Below, one piece after another: positions 1-10,860 of a stretch of DNA of 64,000 nt. A program made the translations under genes and the position numbers. Below the pieces are notes generated by a model. The model had not been told where the DNA came from and made no database searches. It was given only the letters and a program-made list of their open reading frames with translations. The stretch's first letter is position 1; the number at the start of each line of letters is the position of its first letter. Origin of the DNA: Hedera helix (Eukaryota; Streptophyta; Magnoliopsida; Apiales; Araliaceae); NCBI GenBank assembly GCA_947179155.2, contig OX359275.1, positions 34,603,808-34,667,807 of the forward strand, in the 5' to 3' direction.

Positions 1-104
1 TTCAACCCAAGTGCTACTACATTTCCTCATCAACTGCTGATTTTGAGCATTTCTGAAATCTCCATTGTGCAAAACTCAATCTTCATTTTGGTAAGTTTTT
101 GTCA

Positions 105-1419
105 ATGGCTTCCATGCCTGCTACAAATATGTTTTTATCTAGTTCATCTGAATCGCATGCTAGTTTTCAGTGTACAAATGAATTTGAGTTTGTCAATGAA
201 GATGGAAGTAGTAAAAGTGAAATGGTTCCATATGTTGGTCAATTATTTTCTAATGTAGAAGATGCAGAAAATTTTTATAGATCTTATGCACACAAGAATG
301 GATTTGAGATTAGAATTGCTACTAGTCATAAACATGTCGGTACTGATAATTTGTCTTCTCGGTTATATGTTTGTAAAAAAGCTGGTAGACCAACATCTTT
401 GAAAAATATTTCAGATGATGAATGTACTACTGGGAAAATAACAAGGCAAAGAGATTATATAAGACGCACATTATGCAAAGCTAGAATGTTTGTTGTGCAT
501 AATAAAAAAGATGAACACTGGCGTATTTCAACTCTAGAGCTGAGTCACAATCATCAATTAGTGACACCCACTAAAGTAGATTTGATTCAAACACACTGGA
601 ATATTACTCCAGTAGCAAGACAATTAATTGACACTTTAAATCAGTCTGGTATTGGGCCTAGTAGGATGATGAACATTTTGAGCACAATGGGTGGTGGAAT
701 GCAAAACGTAGGTTTTAGTGATAAAGATATAAGGAATGTTGTCAGGGATTTAAGGCGTGATTCGGAAGATGAAAATGATGCTCAAGCTGCAATCAATTAT
801 TTGAAAAAATTTCAATTCGGAAGTGCGACTAAATTTTTTTTCAATGTCAGAGTTGATAATAACAACCGCATTACGTGTATTTTGTGGGTAGACGCTCGAT
901 CAAGATTAATGTATGAACGTTTTGGAGACGTTGTGACATTTGACACTACGTATAGGACAAATCGGTATGACATGCCATTTATTCTATTCACTGGAGTTAA
1001 CCACCATTATTAGTAGATTTTGTTTGGCTTTGCATTATTAAGAGATGAGACTGAGAAAATTTTCGTTTGGGTCTTACAAACATGGCTCCAAGCAATGGAC
1101 TACAAGACACCTGTAAGTATCATCACTGACCAAGATAAAGCCATGAGTAATGCTGTTGCAAGAGTACTTCCAAACACTCATCATGTATTGTGTTCTTGGC
1201 ATATCAGTAACAAGTTTCTTGAAAAGTTGCACTATATATATGCTGAACACCCATCATTTAAATCGGCTTTTGACAACTGTGTCTATAATTCTTTGTCCAT
1301 CGACAAATTTAAGGAGCGTTGGGATATACTAATGAAGGACTATGAATTGCACAACAATGAGTGGCATAAAAGTTTGTACGATGTAAAGGAAAAATGGATA
1401 CAGGTATATACAAAGAGAT

Positions 1420-1421
<2 letters not shown>
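105..1421 (+). pseudogene. FAR1/FHY3-type MULE transposase, broken (copy A)
   Basis: The frame opens at ATG 105 and reads as a FAR1-related protein. An N-terminal FAR1 DNA-binding (WRKY-GCM1-like zinc finger) region holds the motifs NFYRSYAHKNGFEIR and LSHNHQL. It is followed by the start of a MULE transposase domain, with FDTTYRTNRYDMPF (first catalytic Asp) and IITDQDKAM (second Asp), then CSWHISNKF. Two adjacent in-frame TAG codons at 1011-1016 follow GVNHHY, where relatives continue, and the same frame resumes at once (LFGFALLRDET). The frame then runs into the AAT microsatellite at about 1422. The RxESxH segment with the catalytic Glu, the SWIM finger and the zinc knuckle are therefore missing here. 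Family assignment rests on these motifs. It is a relic of a mobile element rather than a domesticated FAR1 regulator, as far as can be told; the 5' flank lies outside the window. Confidence 0.85.
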
Positions 1422-1517
<96 letters not shown>

Positions 1518-1561
1518 AAATAATATCCGTAATAATAATAATAATAATAATAATAAAATTC

Positions 1562-1596
<35 letters not shown>

Positions 1597-1722
1597 TAAT
1601 AATAATAATATCAGTAATAATAAAATAATAATAATAATAATAATAATAAAAATAATATCCGTAATAGTAATAATAATAATAATAATAATAATAGTAATAA
1701 TAATAATTATAATAATAACAAC

Positions 1723-1780
<58 letters not shown>

Positions 1781-1822
1781 TCCGTAATAATAATAAAAAT
1801 AAAAATTGAAATAATAATAGTT

Positions 1823-1857
<35 letters not shown>
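1422..1857. repeat. Long (AAT)n microsatellite, left part
   Basis: About 430 bp of nearly pure AAT/ATA repeat with sporadic interruptions (recurring AATATCCGTAATAA). It directly follows the truncated transposase frame. The same kind of repeat resumes after the LTR retrotransposon at 8810, so the element split one original microsatellite of roughly 550 bp. Any ORF here is poly-Ile or poly-Leu and not a gene. Confidence 0.95.
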
Positions 1858-1858
<1 letters not shown>

Positions 1859-4235
1859 GTGACGACCCCAAATCCGGGTTCCTTGAACCTCGGATCCGGT
1901 TCAACACGAGTACAACCTTTTCCTTATTGTTTAAGAATTACAACAATATTATAATTGGTAAATAACCATTTATTTACAATTTTACAACATCTCTCTCCAT
2001 TCCAGAATCGAAATCTTTATACATTCCTAGTATGTCTTAATATCATACCTGATACGACATTCTATTACAATTAACTTGAGTATTTAACACTCATATAACG
2101 TACCAACTAAATCTTATGCTACACAATCATTTACCTGTCCAATTCGGACTGATATCTATAATAGATATTTAGATCTTCAATGGAAGTAATATGTTTTCCT
2201 GTTCCTTGTTCTTTATCGAGAACTTCAGGTAACTAGCCTTATCTGAAAATGTTGGTTTAGGCAAGAGTGAGCACGACGGCTCAACAAGTCTAACAGATAG
2301 CACATAACACATAGTTTATGTTTATACATTCTTCTCATACTTCATGCATTACATTATATGAATGCATCATGCTTCTCATGCTTTGCATTTATTCATGCAA
2401 CATACTGATCATGCATTGGAATGAATACATGGCATACAGTTCAACTTATTCAATTAATTCAGGATTTCTAACATATAGAATCAACACACATCATATGATT
2501 TCACAGAAACATATTTAATTCAAATTCTCACAGGCTTCAAGTGCACACACAACAGTTATACACATAGCAACAATATCTGAAAAACTTGCCTGGTTTGCTT
2601 CTACCAGTTACGCTTATTTGCGTCTCTCGTTCAACCTTCTAGACTTGTGAGTTACTTTTCTCTCCTTCCAAAGATAGATGATGGAGTTAGATGACATCCA
2701 AGCACACTCCTCTTGAAGAATTAGACTTGGCTCACTTGACTCGGTAGTAACTCACTAAAGAACTCACTAACTCACTACCCTTTTTCTTTAACTCACCGAG
2801 TTAACTCACTAAAATTTACTACTCTCTATAGAAGAACTCTAGCAACAATTTTGTAAAACTCTAACTTAAAAGTGCTAGCCTCTATTTATAGTAGTATAAG
2901 ATTATACATATAGCACATATATGTATATAATGGATGTCAACCATTTCTCAAAAATGCTAACAATAACCTTGAGTGTTCCATACACTTTAACAATAAATCA
3001 AATGAATGAATTTTAAAGTCCAAGTACTCCATTCCATCAATCCACCGGTCATGTCCCTTAAATGGCTCAATTTCCATTTATTTTTATAGCCTAAATTGAT
3101 TTAATTAACCTTCTAGAAGCTCTTTTCAAATGGGCCAATGTTTGGGCTTTGGAATTTAATCTTTTTGGGCCATGGATACTCCTTTGATCCATTGAAATGT
3201 TGGGCTACTAAATTAATTTTCTAGGCTCCCAATTAATTAAAACATTGGGCTAGATTAATAAAATACTCAATCATACAAAAATTTCTACAAGTCCATCACT
3301 TAATTTAATTAAATGACTTGTTTAAATAATTAAGGAATAATTTAATAATCAAATTTAATTTAATTTACATAATCAACTTAGACTTGTCATATTCAATATT
3401 AATTGAATATTTGATTAGGGTTTCTCCCAAATAATCTTAGGTTAGTCCATTAATTTAATAAATCTATTAACCGGACTTCCTTAATTAAACTTAATTCAAT
3501 AACTTCCTCGGACAAATTATATAATCCAATTCACACTTTAATTTCCTTAAATATTAATCTACTAGATTAATTCCTTTAGGGCTCCCAACAATTAAACTCT
3601 AAGTTGGGCTACCATAATTAATTCATTGAGCTAAGGTTTGACACAATTTAATTAGATTATTGGGCTTGAAAATTAAATCCCATCATTGGACTTCTCTACA
3701 TTACCATTGGGCTTGCTACACCATTTCATTGTACTAGTCAATTAAATCAATATTGGGCTCTATACCACAACTTAATAATTAAGTTAATTACTTAATTAAT
3801 TAACTTCTTAATATTGTCATTCTAGACAATCATTCTAAATTTTCCACAACTTTAACTCATAACTAATATAATTAATATAATTAATTATATTTCATGACTT
3901 TATATTTAAACTAATTAATTTATTAGTTTAATTGAGTATTAAATTTACTCATCTTCGTATTTGGCTAACAAGCACAACTCTAGGAATATATAACTATGTA
4001 TATATATCCTTATAACCGTATTCACTTCTCAATTGAATTTATTTCTTTAATAAATTCTCTATATGCATCCTTACAATATTCTCACATTTAATTTCTAACA
4101 AATACATTATGTTAAAAAAAAATGTTTACCCAAATTCTACACATCTCACTTCTCACCTTCTAGGTTTAAACCTTAACCTTTAATAAAATCAATTAAGATA
4201 TTATTTAAAATCTTGAAATTATCTGGGGTATTACA
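1858..4235 (-). repeat. 3' LTR of the minus-strand retrotransposon
   Basis: This is the downstream LTR in element orientation, identical to 6432-8809 except for one mismatch seen at 4225. It has TG...CA ends on both strands. It contains a 66-codon open frame (2318-2518) that lies in the LTR and is not considered a gene. A TATA-like TATAAATAGA lies at 2881-2890 on the minus strand. Confidence 0.95.
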
Positions 4236-4248
4236 TTCACCCCTTCTT
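4236..4248 (-). other. Polypurine tract of the LTR element
   Basis: Minus-strand AAGAAGGGGTGAA lies immediately before the 3' LTR. It is the expected plus-strand priming site of a retrotransposon and fixes the element's orientation together with the tRNA primer site. Confidence 0.8.
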
Positions 4249-6416
4249 ATAAGAATTTCGTCCCCGAAATTTTATCATACTCATTTCTACCCATTTTCAT
4301 CTCTGAGAATATCTCTTTACTCATCAAATTCTATGACCACCCTTTTCTAGGAAGTTCATACTTTTCACAATTCCAGAACAATGGAATATCTTGCAGAAGA
4401 ATAAATTGAAAATCAATATCTTACAAAAGAATAAATTGAAAATCAAAATATTCATTAAAACTTTCATACTATTCTGAGGAGTCATAAAGACTGTGAACAT
4501 ACTGCGAGAATGTTTATCAATCACAATGACTGAAAACATACCACAATGGTTTCGTACGCTAGGTGATCAGCCTATCGTACTCTAGCGCTGTGCACAACGA
4601 CTTCTCTCGGGGTCGAACTCTTTGGATTTACCAACCCATATCAGCATGCCACCACTGTTGGGCGCCCCCTCGCGGGTTCTTTATTCATGGCTCTGACATA
4701 TCCCCCATTATGGGGTTGTTCACCTCAGACGTACTACAAAATTCCGCTCCAGCATAAGTTGGATTGGAAAATAAAACTCGAGTCATTTCTGACCAAAAAG
4801 TGTCCAGTCAAAATAAATGACATAGACTCACATCATTGAACTGTTCGTATATTACGACTCAAAAATCATTTCAGATTAGTTAAAGTACTAAAATTCATTT
4901 ATATGACTTCATGATACCGCACCGTTGCAACCGTGCGTTGATGATTCCGTCTTTTTCATCTCTGCACCATGGCTCTAATGGCGTGTGATGATTTTATAAA
5001 TACATTTTGATATCTTTAAATCAATTTGTCTAGCCGAAACAATTAGCATAGACTCTTTTCTAAGCGTTTCAAAATACTGAAAATCATTTTGACTTTGTCA
5101 TATTACATCGTACCATAGTGGGCTTAAAAATACATCCAACACTAGGTTACTCTGCATTGATGACTCCATCGTTTATCATCTCTGCACTAAATGCATTAAT
5201 GATTATGAAAACACATTTTGACATTTTCAAAAGCACAAAAGTGCGAATTTGGCACGATTTTAAGAATTTCAAAATCTAGCATAGCTAGAAGATTTGGAAT
5301 ATCCTAAAACCTCAAAACACCTCAAATTTTTCCTCCACATTCTTTTCCAGCTTAATAACTATATCTAGTATAGCCTTAACCTGACTACTTAACTCTATCC
5401 ATACTCACTGTTCATCAAACTCACCACGTATTTGGGTTCAGGAACTTACCACAATCATATGGTTTGAGGAACTTGTCCTAGTCAGGCCAAAGTCGCCCAT
5501 TCGCTGAGGGGTTCCACCACATAACTATGAGTCACGAACTTTCCATACGTGTCGGTTCTCAGAACACGAACTTAACTTAACATCCTCTACCTATTCGTTA
5601 TACATGAGAAAAGAATCACCTTCTCAACATTCATATAACAAATAGCGCGACACCAGGTTTCAATCGATTATCACTATAGGAAGCTAAGTGGTCGTCAAAC
5701 CAAACACAATCTCCTGCCCATACAAGAAATTGGTCAACTCGGCCACTAATCAATATAGAAAGTTAAGCGGTCGTTAAACCAAGAACAAATACATCAGTTT
5801 CCCAACTTTTCAACACTGTAAGGAACACCTGCCATCAGTGCATACGTTTATTCTACGATACACCCTGATCGTGCCAAGTTTCGCAGCAGCATCTCCCAAA
5901 TTGGTTCGCTGACATATCATAGCCCCCGCCCATACAAGGGTTCGTTCAACTCAACCACTATATTAATATAGGAAGCTAAGCGGTTCTAAAACCAAAGCAC
6001 AAATTCCCTGCCCATACAAGGAATCGTACAACTCAACCACTAATATGAGTCCTCCATTAAAAACCCACAACCTCTAATTTTTTTCTTAACTTAATACGAA
6101 TTCTCTCCATTCATATTTAGCACATCTGTCTCATTACGAGTTCATCTCTTTAGATCATTTCATGACCTTATTATCATTTTCTTTATGCTTCTCAAAATCT
6201 TATCATAAGATATTTTCTATCATTTCTTCAAATTAGGTACAACATGACCTTTATCATTCTTCTCAAATCCATCTTTGGATATTCTTCTATATATGAATTT
6301 TCCAAATTCATCTTTTATTACTTAAACTCTTCCAGAGTTTATTCCTTTACCATTTTACTTATCTTCTACTACGGTTAAAGCCTAAGGTACTCTTACCTAA
6401 GGTTTTTAACCTATCA
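4249..6416 (-). other. Internal region of the LTR element, non-coding
   Basis: About 2.2 kb with no recognisable gag, protease, RT or integrase frame; only short open frames are present. Around 5660-6045 a motif built from 'tgcccatacaag', 'caactc.gccacta' and 'aggaagctaagcggt' recurs about three times in tandem. Around 4915-5200 two diverged copies of a segment with 'tgatgattccgtc' and 'catctctgcac' occur. This fits a degenerate leader or spacer in a large non-autonomous element. Confidence 0.75.
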
Positions 6417-6428
6417 GCTCTGATACCA
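6417..6428 (-). other. Primer binding site (initiator Met-tRNA)
   Basis: The minus strand reads TGGTATCAGAGC, the standard plant retrotransposon site complementary to the 3' end of tRNA-iMet. It is separated by 3 nt from the inner end of the 5' LTR (6432). Confidence 0.9.
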
Positions 6429-6431
6429 ACT

Positions 6432-8809
6432 TGTGACGACCCCAAATCCGGGTTCCTTGAACCTCGGATCCGGTTCAACACGAGTACAACCTTTTCCTTA
6501 TTGTTTAAGAATTACAACAATATTATAATTGGTAAATAACCATTTATTTACAATTTTACAACATCTCTCTCCATTCCAGAATCGAAATCTTTATACATTC
6601 CTAGTATGTCTTAATATCATACCTGATACGACATTCTATTACAATTAACTTGAGTATTTAACACTCATATAACGTACCAACTAAATCTTATGCTACACAA
6701 TCATTTACCTGTCCAATTCGGACTGATATCTATAATAGATATTTAGATCTTCAATGGAAGTAATATGTTTTCCTGTTCCTTGTTCTTTATCGAGAACTTC
6801 AGGTAACTAGCCTTATCTGAAAATGTTGGTTTAGGCAAGAGTGAGCACGACGGCTCAACAAGTCTAACAGATAGCACATAACACATAGTTTATGTTTATA
6901 CATTCTTCTCATACTTCATGCATTACATTATATGAATGCATCATGCTTCTCATGCTTTGCATTTATTCATGCAACATACTGATCATGCATTGGAATGAAT
7001 ACATGGCATACAGTTCAACTTATTCAATTAATTCAGGATTTCTAACATATAGAATCAACACACATCATATGATTTCACAGAAACATATTTAATTCAAATT
7101 CTCACAGGCTTCAAGTGCACACACAACAGTTATACACATAGCAACAATATCTGAAAAACTTGCCTGGTTTGCTTCTACCAGTTACGCTTATTTGCGTCTC
7201 TCGTTCAACCTTCTAGACTTGTGAGTTACTTTTCTCTCCTTCCAAAGATAGATGATGGAGTTAGATGACATCCAAGCACACTCCTCTTGAAGAATTAGAC
7301 TTGGCTCACTTGACTCGGTAGTAACTCACTAAAGAACTCACTAACTCACTACCCTTTTTCTTTAACTCACCGAGTTAACTCACTAAAATTTACTACTCTC
7401 TATAGAAGAACTCTAGCAACAATTTTGTAAAACTCTAACTTAAAAGTGCTAGCCTCTATTTATAGTAGTATAAGATTATACATATAGCACATATATGTAT
7501 ATAATGGATGTCAACCATTTCTCAAAAATGCTAACAATAACCTTGAGTGTTCCATACACTTTAACAATAAATCAAATGAATGAATTTTAAAGTCCAAGTA
7601 CTCCATTCCATCAATCCACCGGTCATGTCCCTTAAATGGCTCAATTTCCATTTATTTTTATAGCCTAAATTGATTTAATTAACCTTCTAGAAGCTCTTTT
7701 CAAATGGGCCAATGTTTGGGCTTTGGAATTTAATCTTTTTGGGCCATGGATACTCCTTTGATCCATTGAAATGTTGGGCTACTAAATTAATTTTCTAGGC
7801 TCCCAATTAATTAAAACATTGGGCTAGATTAATAAAATACTCAATCATACAAAAATTTCTACAAGTCCATCACTTAATTTAATTAAATGACTTGTTTAAA
7901 TAATTAAGGAATAATTTAATAATCAAATTTAATTTAATTTACATAATCAACTTAGACTTGTCATATTCAATATTAATTGAATATTTGATTAGGGTTTCTC
8001 CCAAATAATCTTAGGTTAGTCCATTAATTTAATAAATCTATTAACCGGACTTCCTTAATTAAACTTAATTCAATAACTTCCTCGGACAAATTATATAATC
8101 CAATTCACACTTTAATTTCCTTAAATATTAATCTACTAGATTAATTCCTTTAGGGCTCCCAACAATTAAACTCTAAGTTGGGCTACCATAATTAATTCAT
8201 TGAGCTAAGGTTTGACACAATTTAATTAGATTATTGGGCTTGAAAATTAAATCCCATCATTGGACTTCTCTACATTACCATTGGGCTTGCTACACCATTT
8301 CATTGTACTAGTCAATTAAATCAATATTGGGCTCTATACCACAACTTAATAATTAAGTTAATTACTTAATTAATTAACTTCTTAATATTGTCATTCTAGA
8401 CAATCATTCTAAATTTTCCACAACTTTAACTCATAACTAATATAATTAATATAATTAATTATATTTCATGACTTTATATTTAAACTAATTAATTTATTAG
8501 TTTAATTGAGTATTAAATTTACTCATCTTCGTATTTGGCTAACAAGCACAACTCTAGGAATATATAACTATGTATATATATCCTTATAACCGTATTCACT
8601 TCTCAATTGAATTTATTTCTTTAATAAATTCTCTATATGCATCCTTACAATATTCTCACATTTAATTTCTAACAAATACATTATGTTAAAAAAAAATGTT
8701 TACCCAAATTCTACACATCTCACTTCTCACCTTCTAGGTTTAAACCTTAACCTTTAATAAAATCAATTAAGATATTATTTAAAATCTTGAAATTATCTAG
8801 GGTATTACA
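6432..8809 (-). repeat. 5' LTR of the minus-strand retrotransposon
   Basis: This is the upstream LTR in element orientation and should drive transcription leftward. It begins (minus strand) TGTAATACCCTAG and ends GTCGTCACA. It is followed by the target duplication ATACT at 8810-8814 and the resumed AAT repeat. Confidence 0.95.
7455..7464 (-). promoter_or_regulatory. Putative TATA box in the 5' LTR
   Basis: Minus-strand TATAAATAGA lies in the middle of the LTR. An equivalent TATAAATAG stands in the related solo LTR at 18112-18120, so the element is shared between two family members. The assignment is by sequence only. Confidence 0.5.
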
Positions 8810-8814
8810 ATACT

Positions 8815-8857
8815 AATAATAATAATAAAAATAATATCCGTACTAATAATAATTATA

Positions 8858-8906
<49 letters not shown>

Positions 8907-8920
8907 CAACAACAACACCA
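8815..8920. repeat. (AAT)n microsatellite, right part
   Basis: Continuation of the AAT repeat split by the LTR element, with the same AATATCCGTA interruption type. It grades into (AAC)n near 8905-8919. Confidence 0.9.
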
Positions 8921-9423
8921 TACACTACCATAATAATTTTTTTTACCGAAGTGATATCATATTTTCAATAATAAATTTAACAAATAATTTGTAAATTAAC
9001 AACACTATATAATAACATTATATTATATAGTACTAATTAGTTTAATAATTAGTTGTATGAAATTTATAAATTTTTTCAAATATATTTCATAAAAGAATTC
9101 AATGTAGGGAATATTTTATAATGCTATATTCGATTAAAATAAAACTTACTCGTAAAAATTTGTTGTTGTGTTGTATGTTGGAAAATTTTCTCCTTCTTCC
9201 TTCACTCTAGTAGCGACAAAGTAATAACCAAAATGCAGTGAATGAAAATTTAGAAAGAACACAGAAGTGATGAAATAGGAGGAAGAAATTGGACACTAGC
9301 TTTGGTTCACGGGTGGAGGAAACAAAATGACAACTTCAAATCAAAATGACAACTTGAAAACAAAATGACTAGTTGACAAAAAAGAAATCTTTTGACCAAA
9401 TATAAAAGTACTTACTTTTGTTG
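8921..9423. other. AT-rich stretch, no gene
   Basis: I see no gene. A single copy of the half-motif 'acgggtggaggaaa' near 9308 foreshadows the hairpin array that follows, so the array's parent element may start in or before this stretch. Confidence 0.5.
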
Positions 9424-10341
9424 GATTTTTGCTTAGTTAATGTGGGAAAAAAAAAAAAAAAATTTCTCTCCACCCGGCAACATAGCTAACGGGTGGAGGA
9501 ATTTTTTTTTTTTTATTTACTTAGTTAATGTGAAAAAAAAAAAAAAAAAAATTCACACCACCCGGCAACAAAGCTAACGGGTGGAGGAAGAATTTTTTTT
9601 TTATTTACTTAGTTAATGTGAAAAAATAAAAAAAAAAAAAAAAAATTCACTCCACCCGGCAACAAAGCTAACGGGTGGAGGAAGATTTTTTTTTTTTTTT
9701 ATTTACTTAGTTAATGTGAAAAAAAAATAAAATTTCACTCCACCCGGCAACAAAGCTAACGGGTGGAGGAAGAAATTTTTTATTTTTATTTACTTAGTTA
9801 ATGTGAAAAAAAAAAAAAAATTCACTCCACCCGGCAACAAAGCTAACGGGTGGAGGAAGATTTTTTTTTTTTTTTAATTTTATTTACTTAGTTAATGTGA
9901 AAAATAAAATAAAATCTCCCTCCACCCGGCAACATAGCTAACGGGTGGAGGAAATTTTTTTTTTTTTTAAACTTACTTAATATGAAAAAAAAAAAAATAA
10001 ATAAATTTCTCTCCACCCGGCAACATAGCTAACGGGTGGAGGAAGATTTTTTTTTTTTTTTTAACTTGGTGTTAAAAAAAAAAATAAAAAATCTTCACCC
10101 GTCAATATAGGTGGCGGGTGGATTTAAACAAAAAAAAAAATTTAATAAATACATTTCTCCACCCGTCAACGTAGGTAGCGGGTGGAGGGAATTTTTTTTT
10201 TTTTTTTTTTTTTTGTAAAAACGTAGTTTTAAAAAAAAAAAAAAAAAAAAAAATTCACTCCACCCGTCAGCTAAGATAACTGGTTGAGTGAGTTTTTTTT
10301 TTCTTTTTTTTTTCCACCCGCTAACTTAGATAGCGGGTGAC
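9424..10341. repeat. Tandem array of about eleven hairpins
   Basis: Units of about 70-100 bp repeat in tandem. Each has 'acttagttaatgtg' (in the first units), an A-tract, 'ttcactCCACCCG', a short spacer such as 'gcaacaaagctaa', 'CGGGTGGaggaaga', then a T-tract. The CCACCCG/CGGGTGG arms are inverted, and the flanking A and T tracts extend the potential stem. Seven units are nearly identical. The last four are more diverged (spacers 'tcaatataggtgg', 'tcaacgtaggtag', 'tcagctaagataa' and 'ctaacttagatag'). No coding potential is seen. It may be the subterminal repeat region of a transposon. Confidence 0.9.
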
Positions 10342-10402
10342 ATTCATCTCATCCATTAATATCATTATTTCAACGGTTTAAGATACATTTGCTGGAATAG
10401 TG

Positions 10403-10426
10403 TCCATAGCAAACGCTTGCTATGGA
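10403..10426. repeat. Perfect 10-bp inverted repeat (hairpin)
   Basis: TCCATAGCAA, loop ACGC, TTGCTATGGA. It is followed by a short CCCC and a TA run, and lies just past the hairpin array. It may mark the end of the element that contains the array. It lacks the CTRR terminus expected of a Helitron. Confidence 0.6.
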
Positions 10427-10860
10427 TCATTCCCCTATATATATATATATGAGAAAGAGGAACCATCACAAAATGACCACATTTATCAAGGAAAAATCCC
10501 ATAAATTGAAGAGAGTAATAATTAAGGTTCAAAATTGAGTGGATTAAGTATGCTCAAGAAATGTACAAAAACAAAACCAAATGTAAGATCTTTTGGCCTT
10601 AGATGATACTTTTCTCACCACAATCTCTTTCCTCAAAGAGATGATGGGCAGTATTCATTATCTGCCAGTCCTGCCACTATTTTGAGACTATCTTTTAGTA
10701 CATTTCAGAACCACCTTAGAAATAAAGAGGTACAACTTCACTAGCAAATAAAAAAGTACATTCTATTTTGGGGAGAGGGGGCAGCTTGGAGGGACGGAGA
10801 GAAAATCTGATTGTAGACCAGCAAATGAAAGCTATGGGCGCATGTTATTCAATTTAATAG

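Larger units (their letters stand above)
1858..8809 (-). mobile_element. Non-autonomous LTR retrotransposon, complete, minus orientation
   Basis: Two 2378-bp direct repeats (1858-4235 and 6432-8809) bracket a 2196-bp internal region. Read on the minus strand the LTR begins TGTAATACCC and ends GTCGTCACA. The 5-bp target duplication ATACT is perfect (1853-1857 and 8810-8814). A primer binding site matching initiator Met-tRNA (TGGTATCAGAGC, minus strand) lies 3 nt inside the 8809-side LTR, and a purine tract AAGAAGGGGTGAA abuts the other LTR, so the element is transcribed right to left. The GGGGACGAAATT motif before the purine tract resembles plant Ty3/gypsy chromoviruses of the Tekay/Del type; that lineage is an inference. 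No gag or pol frame exists inside, so it must depend on a partner in trans (LARD-like). By eye I found one LTR mismatch (4225 versus 8799), implying a recent insertion. Confidence 0.93.

Noticed and set aside
1394..1954. Long open frames of Ile/Leu through the AAT repeat
   Set aside because: They are translations of a microsatellite without codon structure of a real gene.
2318..2518. 66-codon frame repeated at 2318, 6892 and (diverged) 20269 minus
   Set aside because: It is repeated only because it lies in LTRs. The direction is opposite to element transcription in each case and no domain is recognisable.
9424..10341. CRISPR-like array of spaced repeats
   Set aside because: The genome is a plant nucleus, the repeats are palindromes with A/T tracts, and the spacers are themselves near-identical.
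10403..10440. Helitron 3' end at the hairpin
   Set aside because: The hairpin is followed by CCCCTATAT, without the CTRR terminus and without a TC start that I can pair with it.
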